A DNA stretch of 41,475 bases from a virus. Of this stretch, positions 17,145 through 26,800 are shown in pieces (position 1 is the first letter of the stretch; every line of letters begins with the position of its first letter). The notes under the pieces are model-generated. The model was given only the letters and a program-made list of their open reading frames with translations. It was not told the origin of the DNA and made no database searches. Location of the stretch: positions 1 through 41,475 of IMG/VR virus record IMGVR_UViG_3300017987_001546; one strand, given 5' to 3'. Position numbers and translations under genes: made by a program.

Positions 17145-17527
17145 TACATCTCCTCCACGCATACTGTTGACATACTAACACCAAAACTCCCACCAGACGC
17201 AGATTTATATAATAAATCTACTGTCAGAGTTAATGGAGATGTCAGAACAAACCGTATACATCCTGAACATATCTGAGTAGTAGATACTGTTATTGCTTGC
17301 TCTCTACTCTGCAACAATGGAGAACCAGAGAAGCCTAATGCTATGTCTCCCTGCGTCCCACCAGCTGGTGCTAGAAACTGTGTAGAGAAAGACATACAAT
17401 ATGTGCCTGGTTTTAGGGTTACAGGAATACTTGCTTTTGTCTGCCAGGATGTAGATGTGGTGTATGATGGTGGGTAGGATTCTGCGTGTTTTTTATATGG
17501 TTTGATGTATTCAATAATATCTGTCAC
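17144..17527 (-). CDS. Beta-rich fibre-block protein (127 aa), GTG start
   Basis: GTG 17527 has AGGAGG nine bases upstream and overlaps the end of the 312-residue gene; the frame extends further upstream to an ATG without a ribosome site. The protein is serine/threonine-rich and beta-like (TSWQTKASIPVTLKPGTY, ..., FVLTSPLTLTVDLLYKSASGG), resembling a small jelly-roll or carbohydrate-binding head domain. Likely part of the adhesion apparatus; no family assigned. Confidence 0.5.
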   Translation of the reverse strand: MTDIIEYIKPYKKHAESYPPSYTTSTSWQTKASIPVTLKPGTYCMSFSTQFLAPAGGTQGDIALGFSGSPLLQSREQAITVSTTQICSGCIRFVLTSPLTLTVDLLYKSASGGSFGVSMSTVCVEEM

Positions 17528-18449
17528 GTGTGCTCTCCTCCTGAGTCCAAACTCTGATTTGTCCAAATTCTATTGATGATACACCACCAGTGGACAGGTT
17601 ATAGAATTGTATTATCTGAGTATCTACTGGAACCTCTGCAAGAGCAGGGCTAAATTCTCGGACTAGAACTTCATCTATCCAGAATCTAATCATAATCCGC
17701 ATATCACCTGTATCATCTTCGTAATGTGTGCTGATTCGTAACTTATGTAGATTAGGAGTTCCAGATATAGCATGGTCTGCCTGGTCTACTGTTGAACCAT
17801 TAGCTCGAACAATAGACCTAACTCCAGTAGGTATAGGTGTGAATCCTATTAGATTATCAGATATGGAGGTAGCAGTATTTAATTCAGACCATCCCCAGAA
17901 TGAATTACCTGCCTGGAGTAGTGCCTGAGAGCTAAGTATTACACTAAATTCAAGATTAACCTGTTGGAACATATGTCTAAGTGCAGATAGACTAGGTGTA
18001 GCGATATTTAATCCACACTGCCACCATTTCTGTTTAGAGTAAAATCTAACATTTTCTCCGTTATCCAGGTCTAGATGAACAAATATTAGACCAGCTCCAC
18101 TATCCTTATAGATTACTCCTGTTTTAGTTACAATCCATCTCTCATCGGTGACAATATTATCAGAATCATCCCACTTCTGCCACCCTTCAAACATAAAGGT
18201 TCGGGGCAATTCTTGTTTCTCAATATGTCTAATCATATCAATTAGACCTTTATTATAACGCATAAGTGAATAATCATCAGATGTTAGATATACAGACGTA
18301 TCTTCTTTGTTACCTACAACGTCTGATACATATGAATTATTTAAAGCATCAGCAGGAGGGGCATCTAACCTATCCATTATTTCATCTGCTTTAGCATCAA
18401 CTATCCCAAGCAGTGATAGAATGTCTCTAAACTTCTTCTTAAAGTCCAT
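17511..18449 (-). CDS. Fibre protein with lectin-like (concanavalin/LamG-type) domain (312 aa)
   Basis: The N-terminal helix is followed by DVVGNKED (residues 43-50), the same attachment motif as in the 101- and 616-residue proteins, and a conserved SLMRYNKGLIDMI helix. Residues ~75-305 look like a laminin-G/concanavalin beta-sandwich (GLIFVHLDL..., HKLRISTHYEDDTG, IRFWIDEVLVREF, IEFGQIRVW). Such domains bind glycans. ATG overlaps the previous stop as TAATG. Confidence 0.6.
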   Translation of the reverse strand: MDFKKKFRDILSLLGIVDAKADEIMDRLDAPPADALNNSYVSDVVGNKEDTSVYLTSDDYSLMRYNKGLIDMIRHIEKQELPRTFMFEGWQKWDDSDNIVTDERWIVTKTGVIYKDSGAGLIFVHLDLDNGENVRFYSKQKWWQCGLNIATPSLSALRHMFQQVNLEFSVILSSQALLQAGNSFWGWSELNTATSISDNLIGFTPIPTGVRSIVRANGSTVDQADHAISGTPNLHKLRISTHYEDDTGDMRIMIRFWIDEVLVREFSPALAEVPVDTQIIQFYNLSTGGVSSIEFGQIRVWTQEESTRDRYY

Positions 18450-19132
18450 TAGAATGCCTCCAGATAGTTTATCTCATTGTCATAGAATCGACTATGTTCA
18501 TCTAGACTCAAAGCTCTCTGCCAGATACGAGGAAGGGTTTCATATCCCTGATAACCATCAATACCTAGACGACCACCAATGTGGAATGAGGACTGGGTAG
18601 GTGCAGAAGCTGGTAGATGTGTTGGACTCAGCTGTAATCCCAACTCAGTCTTATCATAAAATATCTTACAATTCCCAGCAGAATCTATTGATATAGTTAG
18701 AAGATGCCAAACATCATCACCATATGGGACTGGAACGGAGAGAGTCTGTTGGATAACTGCTCCCTGATGAGTCTCATACCCTATCTCACCAAGAGCAGTT
18801 AGGAATACTCTTATTCCCCCAACACCGTTATTAAGTCTATCAAACATGTTAATATTCTGAAGAAGAAAGGTCTGCATCCATATCTGTAAGGTATAATTGA
18901 CACCTGTATAATCTGGAGCAGGTTTATCTACACCTATATCAACTACCCCACTAAATATGCCTGGATGAAACAGAACATAGTTGCCTGTTTCTCTTCTAGT
19001 CCACACACAATTATTTACTCGACCATCTCTACTATATTTAGTCCTGCCATGAATCCTATCCTGATTCTCTACATATGGCATATCCATTAAGCACTCAGAG
19101 TAGATTTGGTCTTCCAGATACGACATTCCCAT
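18449..19132 (-). CDS. LamG/concanavalin-like lectin protein (227 aa)
   Basis: Residues ~45-225 show the LamG pattern: YTLQIWMQTF, then WHLLTISIDSAGNCKIFYD, then FHIGGRLG and a final RIWQRALSLDEHSRFYDNE, the typical 'RALS.eEi..ly' end of the fold. It lacks the fibre attachment motif, so it may assemble with its neighbours. It is coupled on both sides through TAATG overlaps. Likely binds surface sugars of the host. Confidence 0.7.
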   Translation of the reverse strand: MGMSYLEDQIYSECLMDMPYVENQDRIHGRTKYSRDGRVNNCVWTRRETGNYVLFHPGIFSGVVDIGVDKPAPDYTGVNYTLQIWMQTFLLQNINMFDRLNNGVGGIRVFLTALGEIGYETHQGAVIQQTLSVPVPYGDDVWHLLTISIDSAGNCKIFYDKTELGLQLSPTHLPASAPTQSSFHIGGRLGIDGYQGYETLPRIWQRALSLDEHSRFYDNEINYLEAF

Positions 19133-20982
19133 TAGACTCCCTCCTTCGCAATGACTTGAATCTTAAACTGTATTGGTGGGGTGTAGCTAGTTGATGAGGC
19201 AGTTTGGTTAAACGTTAGACGAATTCCAAATCTATTGGGGGTAAGTAACCATTCAATAACTTCATCCCCGTTATCTAATCCACCCTTTAAATCATCATAT
19301 TGTTCAAAATCAGATTGAACCCATACAGAAGTATCATCAACCTGCACCTCTTCAGTGAGAGTTATAGTATCTCCAACTGCCATATTAGATACAGTTACAC
19401 GAACTAGAATCGGGTCTTTCATCTTCGTTTGCTCATTAGTATACAAGATATGGTCTGATGCATCTTCTGGAAGAACAGAAAATCCAAACTCTTTCATTAT
19501 CAATTCTGAATTAATCTTGTCATTTATATTAGTAATAGAAAATGTTCTATCTAATAATTCATCAACGTTGTCATCTATTACATCTATCTTACCATCAATA
19601 GTAGTAATATCTGCCTGGATAGCATCAACCTTAGAATCTACAACTGCTATGTCTGCGATTATCGTCACAGTATTGGCTAATATATCATCTACTACAAGGT
19701 CTAGTCTACCACCATCAGACCACCAAGTCCACAGGTCGTTTAGCTCAATCTCCATAGCATCAATATCTACTTGAAGAGCGTCTATCTTCCCATCTATAAC
19801 TGTAACATCAGCTTGTAGATTATCTATCTTAATATCTATAACTGAGACAGCTGATATGAGAGCAGCAGTGTTAGCAAGAGTCTGGTCAAGTATCAAGTCT
19901 AGGCGCCCACCATCTGCTAAGTCTTGAAGTATATTACCAAGACCAACAACCATGAATAGATTCTGTTCAGGCAGATTAACAGTTTTACCATTAGCGAACT
20001 CAACAGAGGCTCCTTCAAAATGAAGCCAAGCTAAATCTCCTATATTCCAACCAGAAGGTGGGAAGTTATATGCATAGAAGATTCTATCATTAGCTGGACT
20101 GACAGAACTTGGGCCAGAGATAACACTAAGCCAAGTAACATCTATTCCTTGTCTGTATCGGTAAACGTCACACGTGCCTGGTGTAACTGAAACTATTCCA
20201 CCAATACCATCTACTAAATCCCATATAGAGAAACCAAAGTTAGTAGACGGCATCCCGGGAGTAGGGTAATTTAGAACAGGATTTTCCTTACCTAACATCC
20301 CGTTCCGCAGATGTTGAACAAGAACCTCAATATCATTACAGGTGGCTAGGATGTCATCTAGAAGGTTGTCAATACGGCCACCATCTTCCAGATACGAATT
20401 CGTCTCATTAGTAACGGTCTCGATGGTATCAATCTGAGTAGAAATGTCACCCAAGTCTGTAAGGAGACAGGTCTGTGGAATTTGTAGTATATCATAAGTA
20501 TTAATCCCAATAGTTGCAGTAGACTTAGTATTCTCTATAACCTTAACAGTATCATCTTCCTGCCAACTAACAGAGGTCAAGTCTATAATATAATAGAGAA
20601 CACCATCCTCTTTCAGAAGAGTTACACCAGCAGAGATTGTGGTTTCTACTCCAGCACGTATACGGATAACATCAATAGTCCCTGCTGTCAAAGAACCAGA
20701 TGGGATGGGATTCTGGGTCTGCCGATTAAGGACAGAGACAGCATAGACTATTGATGCGTTTACGTAGGAGAACTCAGGCATTTCAGTAGCTTGGACTAAC
20801 GCTGCGGTAGATGAACCACCAAGTAAAACAATAATCTCTCTAAGTAAAGATATCGCAGACGCAGTAGGTGTAGCAGTTGCAATATCCTGCTTATTACCTA
20901 ACGCATCTCTCATTCGGGTGTTTCCCTGATAGTTTGGGACAGCTATCTTAGGTCCCTCAGGAAAATCAGACCCATCTGACAT
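19132..20982 (-). CDS. Long fibre/stalk protein with coiled-coil repeats (616 aa)
   Basis: The N-terminal module ends in ALGNKQD (27-33), related to the VGNKED motif of two other fibre genes. Three copies of a motif of the type DGGR(I/L)D, two hydrophobic residues, then D and ILA or TLA occur near residues 200, 357 and 423. Between ~375 and ~480 isoleucine/valine/aspartate heptads (VIDIKIDNLQADVTVIDGKI...) predict a trimeric coiled coil. The C-terminal ~100 residues form a beta domain. It probably forms the stalk that carries the lectin-like heads. AGGAGGT lies before the ATG. Confidence 0.65.
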   Translation of the reverse strand: MSDGSDFPEGPKIAVPNYQGNTRMRDALGNKQDIATATPTASAISLLREIIVLLGGSSTAALVQATEMPEFSYVNASIVYAVSVLNRQTQNPIPSGSLTAGTIDVIRIRAGVETTISAGVTLLKEDGVLYYIIDLTSVSWQEDDTVKVIENTKSTATIGINTYDILQIPQTCLLTDLGDISTQIDTIETVTNETNSYLEDGGRIDNLLDDILATCNDIEVLVQHLRNGMLGKENPVLNYPTPGMPSTNFGFSIWDLVDGIGGIVSVTPGTCDVYRYRQGIDVTWLSVISGPSSVSPANDRIFYAYNFPPSGWNIGDLAWLHFEGASVEFANGKTVNLPEQNLFMVVGLGNILQDLADGGRLDLILDQTLANTAALISAVSVIDIKIDNLQADVTVIDGKIDALQVDIDAMEIELNDLWTWWSDGGRLDLVVDDILANTVTIIADIAVVDSKVDAIQADITTIDGKIDVIDDNVDELLDRTFSITNINDKINSELIMKEFGFSVLPEDASDHILYTNEQTKMKDPILVRVTVSNMAVGDTITLTEEVQVDDTSVWVQSDFEQYDDLKGGLDNGDEVIEWLLTPNRFGIRLTFNQTASSTSYTPPIQFKIQVIAKEGV

Positions 20983-20987
20983 ACTAA

Positions 20988-21359
20988 CTACCTCCTGTCA
21001 GTATAACCAGTATAATGTGGTGCAAGTAGCTTACCTTTCAGCTCAGAAGCGGGACCAGCTGCTACTAATATAGCAGAGACCTTTATCTTCTCTACATACC
21101 AGCTTCCTTCTAGAATGATATGTTGAGTTTGACCAGCCGGAACAAGATTTTCAATGTCAGAATCAAGTGATTTCTGATGAACAATCGTTTCCTTAATATC
21201 CGCATAAGAGTAACGGACAATAATATCTTCTCCGCCATTATTCTCTACAAGAAGATGTTTAGGCCCCATGTGGTTTCTAGTATCATGAAGGTCTATACAA
21301 TTCGTTTCAGTCACGTTACTGTCAATCTCTTGATTTTCAAATTCAGCAATTAGAGCCAT
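20988..21359 (-). CDS. Beta-rich small virion protein (123 aa), first gene of the fibre-tail operon
   Basis: Begins with MALIAEFENQEIDSN behind GGAGG. The sequence is beta-rich without cysteine clusters (HLLVENNGGEDIIVRYSYAD, ..., HIILEGSWYVEKIKVSAILVAAG), like capsid decoration or fibre-base proteins. It is first after the promoter near 21470. Function not recognised. Confidence 0.5.
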   Translation of the reverse strand: MALIAEFENQEIDSNVTETNCIDLHDTRNHMGPKHLLVENNGGEDIIVRYSYADIKETIVHQKSLDSDIENLVPAGQTQHIILEGSWYVEKIKVSAILVAAGPASELKGKLLAPHYTGYTDRR

Positions 21360-21467
21360 AAGATTCCTCCAGAGGTCGGATTTGCCCTGTCCTTCCCTGT
21401 TCCGCTTCAGCAGACTACATTTAGGAGTTTGGGCGTATGATGTATACTATACTTCATAGTATTATAT

Positions 21468-21477
21468 TATATATAAA
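21468..21477 (-). promoter_or_regulatory. TATA box of the fibre-tail operon
   Basis: On the minus strand this reads TTTATATATA, matching the archaeal TATA consensus. A start of transcription would fall near 21445, just after the two terminators of the capsid operon. It could drive the whole run from 21359 down to 3269. Confidence 0.6.
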
Positions 21478-21498
21478 GGTATGCATATTGAAGATGGG

Positions 21499-21537
21499 AA
21501 AAAGATAGAGAGTAGACAGGTTCATATCTACTCTCTA
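21499..21537 (-). terminator. Second terminator of the capsid operon
   Basis: An 11-bp perfect stem (TAGAGAGTAGA with its complement, 21506-21516 and 21527-21537) with a 10-base loop. On the minus strand it is followed by ATCTTTTTCCC. Confidence 0.65.
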
Positions 21538-21583
21538 AGGGGGAGGAGATTACTTATATTAGATAATAATCATAAATAGAAAT

Positions 21584-21617
21584 AAAAAGGAGGAGCAGAG
21601 AGGTGGACTGCTCCTCC
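21584..21617 (-). terminator. First, strong terminator of the capsid operon
   Basis: A 10-bp perfect stem GGAGGAGCAG / CTGCTCCTCC (21589-21617) with a 9-base loop, followed on the minus strand by TTTTTATTT. It lies 30 bases after the last gene of the capsid operon. Confidence 0.75.
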
Positions 21618-21646
21618 GGGTGCAATCTCTAGGGAAACCAGAGAGA

Positions 21647-22045
21647 TTAGAGTGGTTCTGAGTCTAGTTGCGTGGGAGGAAAATCTTCAACCTCATGCCA
21701 GATTATCCTAATGTTCCATGCAACATCTTCATCATCTGCATTAGTTCCGTATATCTCTAACGGCTCTCTAATGTAGAGTGGTGCTCCGTCTATAACATCT
21801 GCTCCTTTCAGCGTGTTCACGGTTGTGTCATAGCACTCTAGCGGAATGTCTCCAAAGGAGGCTTTCAGAACTAGGTCTATGAGGATTGATGTCGTAACGG
21901 CTCGACCATCTACAAGAATCGAGTCAATGCGGATGACTTTGTCAGCAGGGTCTAGTAATACCAGAAGATTCCTAGTATCATCTACCGTAGTCCCATCTAA
22001 CAGTATGGGTTCTTTCGCAACGAGTTTTTCTAGGATTTGCTCCAT
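21647..22045 (-). CDS. Head protein, possible decoration/stabilisation protein (about 132 aa)
   Basis: ATG 22045 is preferred over an upstream TTG. It follows the major capsid gene by about 20 bases and is the last gene before the terminators, so it should be made in large amounts with the capsid protein. It is beta-rich (NLLVLLDPADKVIRIDSILVDG..., WNIRIIWHEVEDFPPT). Position suggests decoration or head-closure protein; no motif confirms it. Confidence 0.5.
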   Translation of the reverse strand: MEQILEKLVAKEPILLDGTTVDDTRNLLVLLDPADKVIRIDSILVDGRAVTTSILIDLVLKASFGDIPLECYDTTVNTLKGADVIDGAPLYIREPLEIYGTNADDEDVAWNIRIIWHEVEDFPPTQLDSEPL

Positions 22046-22066
22046 ATCTGCCAAACTCCCACCACC

Positions 22067-23215
22067 TTAAATGTAGCCAGACTTGATAGCCTTAGCATAC
22101 TGATGGGCATTGAACAGACCACATCCAAACAGTTCGTTCACAAGAGTTGGTTGAGATTTCTCCCATGTCTTGACCCGAAGGTCGCCAGACTTGGCTTCCA
22201 TCTCTTCAACCTTAGCGACAGGTTTCTTCTTGTAGGTATACTTTCCAAGCCTTCCGCCTTTCTGACAGACGAAAGCGATACCCTCATACATCCTTTCAGA
22301 GACAAGGAAATTCACTCCGGCGGTCTTGCCTATTTCCCCATTCATCAGAACTGCATTGGAACCATACCTATCTGCATCTGTGAACCGGTCATCCTTCTCC
22401 AAGTCGTTCATCTCATTCTCATTCAGAACGCAGGTATTACCCTTACCGTAGCAAGAGCTTCTGATTTTGGTCTTGCCATTGACCACATCATCTCTGCCGA
22501 ACCTCTTTACAGAGACGACTTCGAGAGCGTTAGTCAAATCAGAATAGATGTAATCACAGTTTGGATTACCGACTGTCGGGGCAGTGACAAACTCAATTCT
22601 GCCTCTGAAGAAATCAACGTAGAAATCTACGCCGATAGTCTGAGCAACAGGGCCAGCCCCATAGTCAGCAGTAAGTGTGGTAATCTCTAAAACCTTGTCG
22701 TGGTCTAGGGCGAACCTCTTGGCGGTTCCAGTGGCAGCAGACAATACTTCGCCAGTTACCACAGTAGCCTGAAGGACTTCGTTCCAGACACGAGAGTCAG
22801 ACTTTCTTGCCATACCAGCAGCAAGAGCATGTTCTGTTTCAACCACAGCATTAATATCCATTGCGTCTATCGCATCTTCGTAGACGATTTCTGAATGACC
22901 AAATTTGGTTGGAATTGAATCTACTGTGGAGAAAACTTCAGGAGTCAGAACCGGAGGAACATCGTCACCAGCATTGAAATCCCGAGCATCTGACATCGGA
23001 GCAGCTTTCCTGTAAGTTCTGATTCTACCTGGTTTTCCGACTAGCTTGGTATCTTCCTCAAGAATCTGCTTACCTACTAACATCGGCTCCAAGTCGTGGA
23101 TTATGTCTTTGGTAATCAGCTTCTGTATACCAGATGAGGTAACATCAGCTTCGTCAAAGGTAAAATCTTCGAACTTCAGTTCTATGCCATCCTGATACTT
23201 TTTCTTGTATTTCAT
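22067..23215 (-). CDS. Major capsid protein, HK97 fold (382 aa)
   Basis: Follows the acidic scaffold protein, as major capsid genes do. It shows the HK97-family pattern: an N-terminal extended region, IPTKFGHSEIVYEDAIDA (spine-helix entry), ETEHALAAGMARKSDSRVW (long spine helix), and a C-terminal domain with VLMNGEIGKTAGVNFLVSERM. The start is ATG 23215, six bases after AGGTG; two closer start codons overlap that site. Codons are visibly more GC-rich than in neighbouring genes, as expected for an abundant protein. Residues 18-34 carry FTFDEADVTSSGIQKLI, almost repeated in the ligase part of the polyprotein. Confidence 0.85.
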   Translation of the reverse strand: MKYKKKYQDGIELKFEDFTFDEADVTSSGIQKLITKDIIHDLEPMLVGKQILEEDTKLVGKPGRIRTYRKAAPMSDARDFNAGDDVPPVLTPEVFSTVDSIPTKFGHSEIVYEDAIDAMDINAVVETEHALAAGMARKSDSRVWNEVLQATVVTGEVLSAATGTAKRFALDHDKVLEITTLTADYGAGPVAQTIGVDFYVDFFRGRIEFVTAPTVGNPNCDYIYSDLTNALEVVSVKRFGRDDVVNGKTKIRSSCYGKGNTCVLNENEMNDLEKDDRFTDADRYGSNAVLMNGEIGKTAGVNFLVSERMYEGIAFVCQKGGRLGKYTYKKKPVAKVEEMEAKSGDLRVKTWEKSQPTLVNELFGCGLFNAHQYAKAIKSGYI

Positions 23216-23224
23216 CTGCATCAC

Positions 23225-23782
23225 CTAGAAGGAAAGACCGCCTTCAATTCCTTTCAACAGAGCAACGGCTCCGCTACCTGGAACGTGGTCATCTGAGAAA
23301 TCCTCTTCATCCTCAGTCTCTTCCTCTTCAGGTGGGTCTTTCTTCGGAGGTTCAGACGACTTCGGATTAGGTTCGTCATCATCGTTATCTTCTGATAACT
23401 TGTTCTTCAGCTCTTCAAGTTCCTTCTGTTGAGCTTCGAACTTCTCGGTCATGGTCTGGAGGAGAGCGAAAGTCTCGTCATCCTTCTTCTTGTCCTTCTT
23501 GTTCTCTTCCATCCATTTCTTCAGACCATCGGGGATAGAACCTTTGTCATCTTTCTTCTTCTTATCATCATCTTCTTCAGGTTCATCCTCTTCAGGTTCG
23601 CCAGGAGAGGGATATTCATCTCCCTTCTTCTTAACGAACAACTGACCATCCTTTAACTCTAAGTGGAACTTATCTGTGGGAATTCCCACCCCATCCTTAG
23701 AGTCCGAATCAGTCTTAACTCCAAGCTCTTCTAATTGCTTCTTCAGAGCATCGAAGTCTGAGGGTTTGTCGGTATCTGACAT
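23225..23782 (-). CDS. Capsid scaffolding protein (185 aa)
   Basis: Strongly acidic and low-complexity (EEDEPEEDDDKKKKDD, PPEEEETEDEEDFSDD), with a coiled-coil segment (ALLQTMTEKFEAQQKELEELKNKLSED) and a hydrophobic C-terminus (GSGAVALLKGIEGGLSF). This layout and the position directly before the major capsid gene identify a scaffold. It is probably a substrate of the prohead protease encoded upstream. It has its own TATA box, so scaffold, capsid and head protein form a separate strongly expressed unit. Confidence 0.75.
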   Translation of the reverse strand: MSDTDKPSDFDALKKQLEELGVKTDSDSKDGVGIPTDKFHLELKDGQLFVKKKGDEYPSPGEPEEDEPEEDDDKKKKDDKGSIPDGLKKWMEENKKDKKKDDETFALLQTMTEKFEAQQKELEELKNKLSEDNDDDEPNPKSSEPPKKDPPEEEETEDEEDFSDDHVPGSGAVALLKGIEGGLSF

Positions 23783-23793
23783 TTTTAACCACC

Positions 23794-23812
23794 AGTGTAT
23801 AAATTTTACACT
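23794..23812 (-). promoter_or_regulatory. Inverted repeat in the leader of the capsid operon
   Basis: AGTGTA and TACACT separated by seven bases, between the expected transcript start (~23815) and the GGTGG ribosome site of the scaffold gene. Possibly an operator or small RNA hairpin; weak evidence. Confidence 0.3.
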
Positions 23813-23834
23813 TAGTTCATATTATACATATATG

Positions 23835-23845
23835 CTATATATAAA
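23835..23845 (-). promoter_or_regulatory. TATA box of the capsid operon
   Basis: On the minus strand TTTATATATAG, about 55-60 bases before the scaffold ATG. Together with the paired terminators at 21499-21617 it delimits a compact scaffold-capsid-head protein operon. Confidence 0.6.
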
Positions 23846-23861
23846 GTTATGTATATAGTAT

Positions 23862-26800
23862 TTAGAGGGTCTTTGGTAGAATACCTTTGGGAAATGTCTT
23901 ACACTTATCCCCCTGACAAGCAACCTGTATTTGAGCATTGGAAACAGCTGGAGAGTGACAGATTGCAGCTCCACAGATAGCTAACCAATCAGGGTCACCA
24001 TTCTCATCAGAGGAAAATGCAACTTCTGCTGATATTTGATACGTTCCATTATTGATAGCAGTTATGGCATCCTTATCTGTTACTACTCCATCAAACATCA
24101 AGGCTCCTTTCTTCCATTCATTATCTAGTTCACAATACCATTTCTCATTATCATCCCACCAGATATTAGTCATTATTCCACCTCTACTACTCTCTTCTCT
24201 GTTGTGGAAAAAATTGATATAGGCAAGATTAGTTCCTCTATGAATCGGTTCTAATACGGCATTCTGAACAACTTCCCGTCTGTAAGTCTTACCTTTATGT
24301 TCACCTTGTCGGAATAGAAATCCCTTCTCTATCCTAAGACTACCATCTTCACGCATACTAGATTTCTTGATAACAAAATCCATATGCTCAATAGAGAAAT
24401 CATGTTCTTCATAGGAGTCCCTAGAGACAGTCCAAATCTGAGTTCCCTTCTCCTGCTTGAAGTTATAGATACCTTTAACAGATTTACCTTTCATTCTGAT
24501 TTTCATGAAGTCAGGATGAAGAGAAAGAATCTCTCCCATGCCTTCATCTAGTAAGGAAATATGAGAGGGTGTGTCTTTAGTAGGATTCAAGGGATGACCA
24601 GGTTTAACATCTCCATCTATTCGAACATACTTCAGATTCCTATCCTCCATCACGGATGCAGTTTTAGTTTCAACTGGATTCCGTTCAGTAGCATATGAGA
24701 ATACCTTACCACCCAGTAGTATGTTGAAGTAGAATATAGTTCGACTAGGCCCAGCTCTAACTATTTCAGTCCCCCTCCAGGTTTGCTTCTGTAATGTGAA
24801 GTAGGTATCTATCGGAGGGGTGATGTTGGGTAGTTCAAGGTTCTCTATCTTACCTCTCATCTCTTTCCGCAATCTATTACGAATCTTCAATCTCTCAGAT
24901 TCATCCTCATGTTTCCAGTAGCGGAATCCTTCTGGAACTTTCTTTTCTACGGATTTAGGTAAGGCAGATATGTTATAAGGAGGAACCCAACCAACCTTCT
25001 CGGCTCTGGCTGTCAGAACATATGGTGGATTATTTGTCGGGAAGAAGAACCAGACCATCTTACTCTTACCTGTCTTGTCACTCCAAACATTCTTCAAGAG
25101 TCTATCTACATACTTACCTTTCAGAATACGACCATGATAGACATATTCATGGAAGTGAGGTTTCAGGGTAAGGGACTCTACTTCACCTTTATCCAGATTG
25201 ATTAGATATCCAGGATTATGCTTAGTGGCTCCTGGTTCCTCTACTGGGATATAACCTTCCTTATCCCACCATTCTAGAGGGACAAGAGCTTTCTTCTGAG
25301 ACAAGAACTTCTTTCGTGGGTCAGTCAGGCTCTTCTTCAACTCTGGCCATATCTCCTTATAGAATAGATTCTTAGCATCAGTGAAGTTCTTAGGTTCACG
25401 ACTTAACTGGAAATTCTCGTGTTCTGTATCAGAGAACTTAGTGAATCCAATATCATGAGTCATTCCAACACCCCATGATTTAGTTACTTGTCGTCTATCA
25501 TCTAAATGGATAGACCGACCACGAATATGAGCTTGTAGAACAAACTGGGGTTTTTCTACTTCAGGATAGGTTAAGTATGGGTCTGTAAAGTCCTCCATAT
25601 CAAATTCAAAGTCTGAAACAGCTTCACGATATTCTTGGGGCATCTTCTTCTCTGTGTCTTCAGATTTAGTTTCTTTATTCAATCTATCAGCTAACTTAAC
25701 AGTATTAGGCACATCCAGGTCATCACGCCATTCTAGGAAGCGAGGGTTAAACCAGTTGAACCAAATGTCATCTGTATCAGGGTCAAGGTATTTATTCAGA
25801 TTCACAAACTCAACTCTGATAATATCTCCCTTACGGAGAACTCTTGGGGGGCTGATAGCCTTTGAGATAGTTACGTTATATGTCCAACCGACGGGAATTA
25901 TCTTATCACCAGAATCTGAGGAGACACCACACAGATAGTTAAATGTCCCTTTCGTCTCAGTCTCTTTCACTTTGATAATCTGACAATCCAGGAAAGCAGT
26001 ATTCTTAAACTTAACCCATTTACGGGTCAGACCGGATAGGGGATAGGTGGAGGATAGGACTTTGATAACAGCTCCTTCAGAACCCTTAACCTTCCTCTGT
26101 GTATTAATAGCTTTCCGCAACTCACCAGAATTCTTAGCTATCATAATTGGGATGACGTTCAGAAATTCAAACTTACCTTTCTTAGCAAAGTCTTGCATAT
26201 TGTCAGGTCTAAATCGTAGTGGATGCTCTTTCATCTCAATCTTCTTAGATTGCTTAGATTTATCAATAACCTTCTGGATACCAGAGTCATCTACGTCACC
26301 CTCATCTACTGTGAACCCTTCAATATCTTCATAGTAAGGACTGAATCCCCTCTCTAGAAATGTGCGTCTAGATGATAAATCCTTAGTGTGAATATCCTTA
26401 TCAGACCAATAGACCGTATCATATATATTCATCTTAAAGGGTGAATCATCTGGGTCACCTTTAGAATGAGCATATCCTGACACAAACTGTCTACCCATAT
26501 GCTTACCTTTATCTGTCGTTCCTGTAATCTCACCAATTACTACAAAATCTTCAGGAATACGGAGAGCTTCTTCAACAGCTGTTGGGAAGCGATGAGTCAG
26601 GTCCCCACCGTCATCAGAATAAAGACGAACCTTACTACCAACCTTATGAAGCTGAGCTGATAGACCATCATACTTCTGGTCTACTTCAACCGGATATTCA
26701 CTTCCAATCGTTTCGACAACTGAATCTATATCATAAGCTTCCAGACGCTTATAGCCTTTGATACCCTTAGCCTGCCAGAAGAATCTACCTGGTTCTATCT

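Larger units (their letters stand above)
21360..21646 (-). other. Operon boundary: terminators followed by promoter, no gene
   Basis: A 287-base gap without a credible coding frame. Reading along the transcribed minus strand it holds a strong hairpin-plus-T terminator (21584-21617), a second one (21499-21537), a TATA box (21468-21477), then a leader of about 85 bases to the ATG at 21359. A further weak inverted repeat (AATCTCT / AGAGATT, 21624-21648) overlaps the stop of the upstream gene. Confidence 0.7.

Noticed and set aside
19355-19774. Plus-strand open frame opposite the 616-residue fibre
   Set aside because: Serine/isoleucine-rich shadow of the Asp/Ile coiled-coil repeats on the coding strand; no start signals.
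22037-22690. Long plus-strand open frame (217 codons) opposite the major capsid gene
   Set aside because: It lies fully antisense to a well-supported capsid gene, has no ribosome site or promoter, and its composition mirrors the opposite strand.
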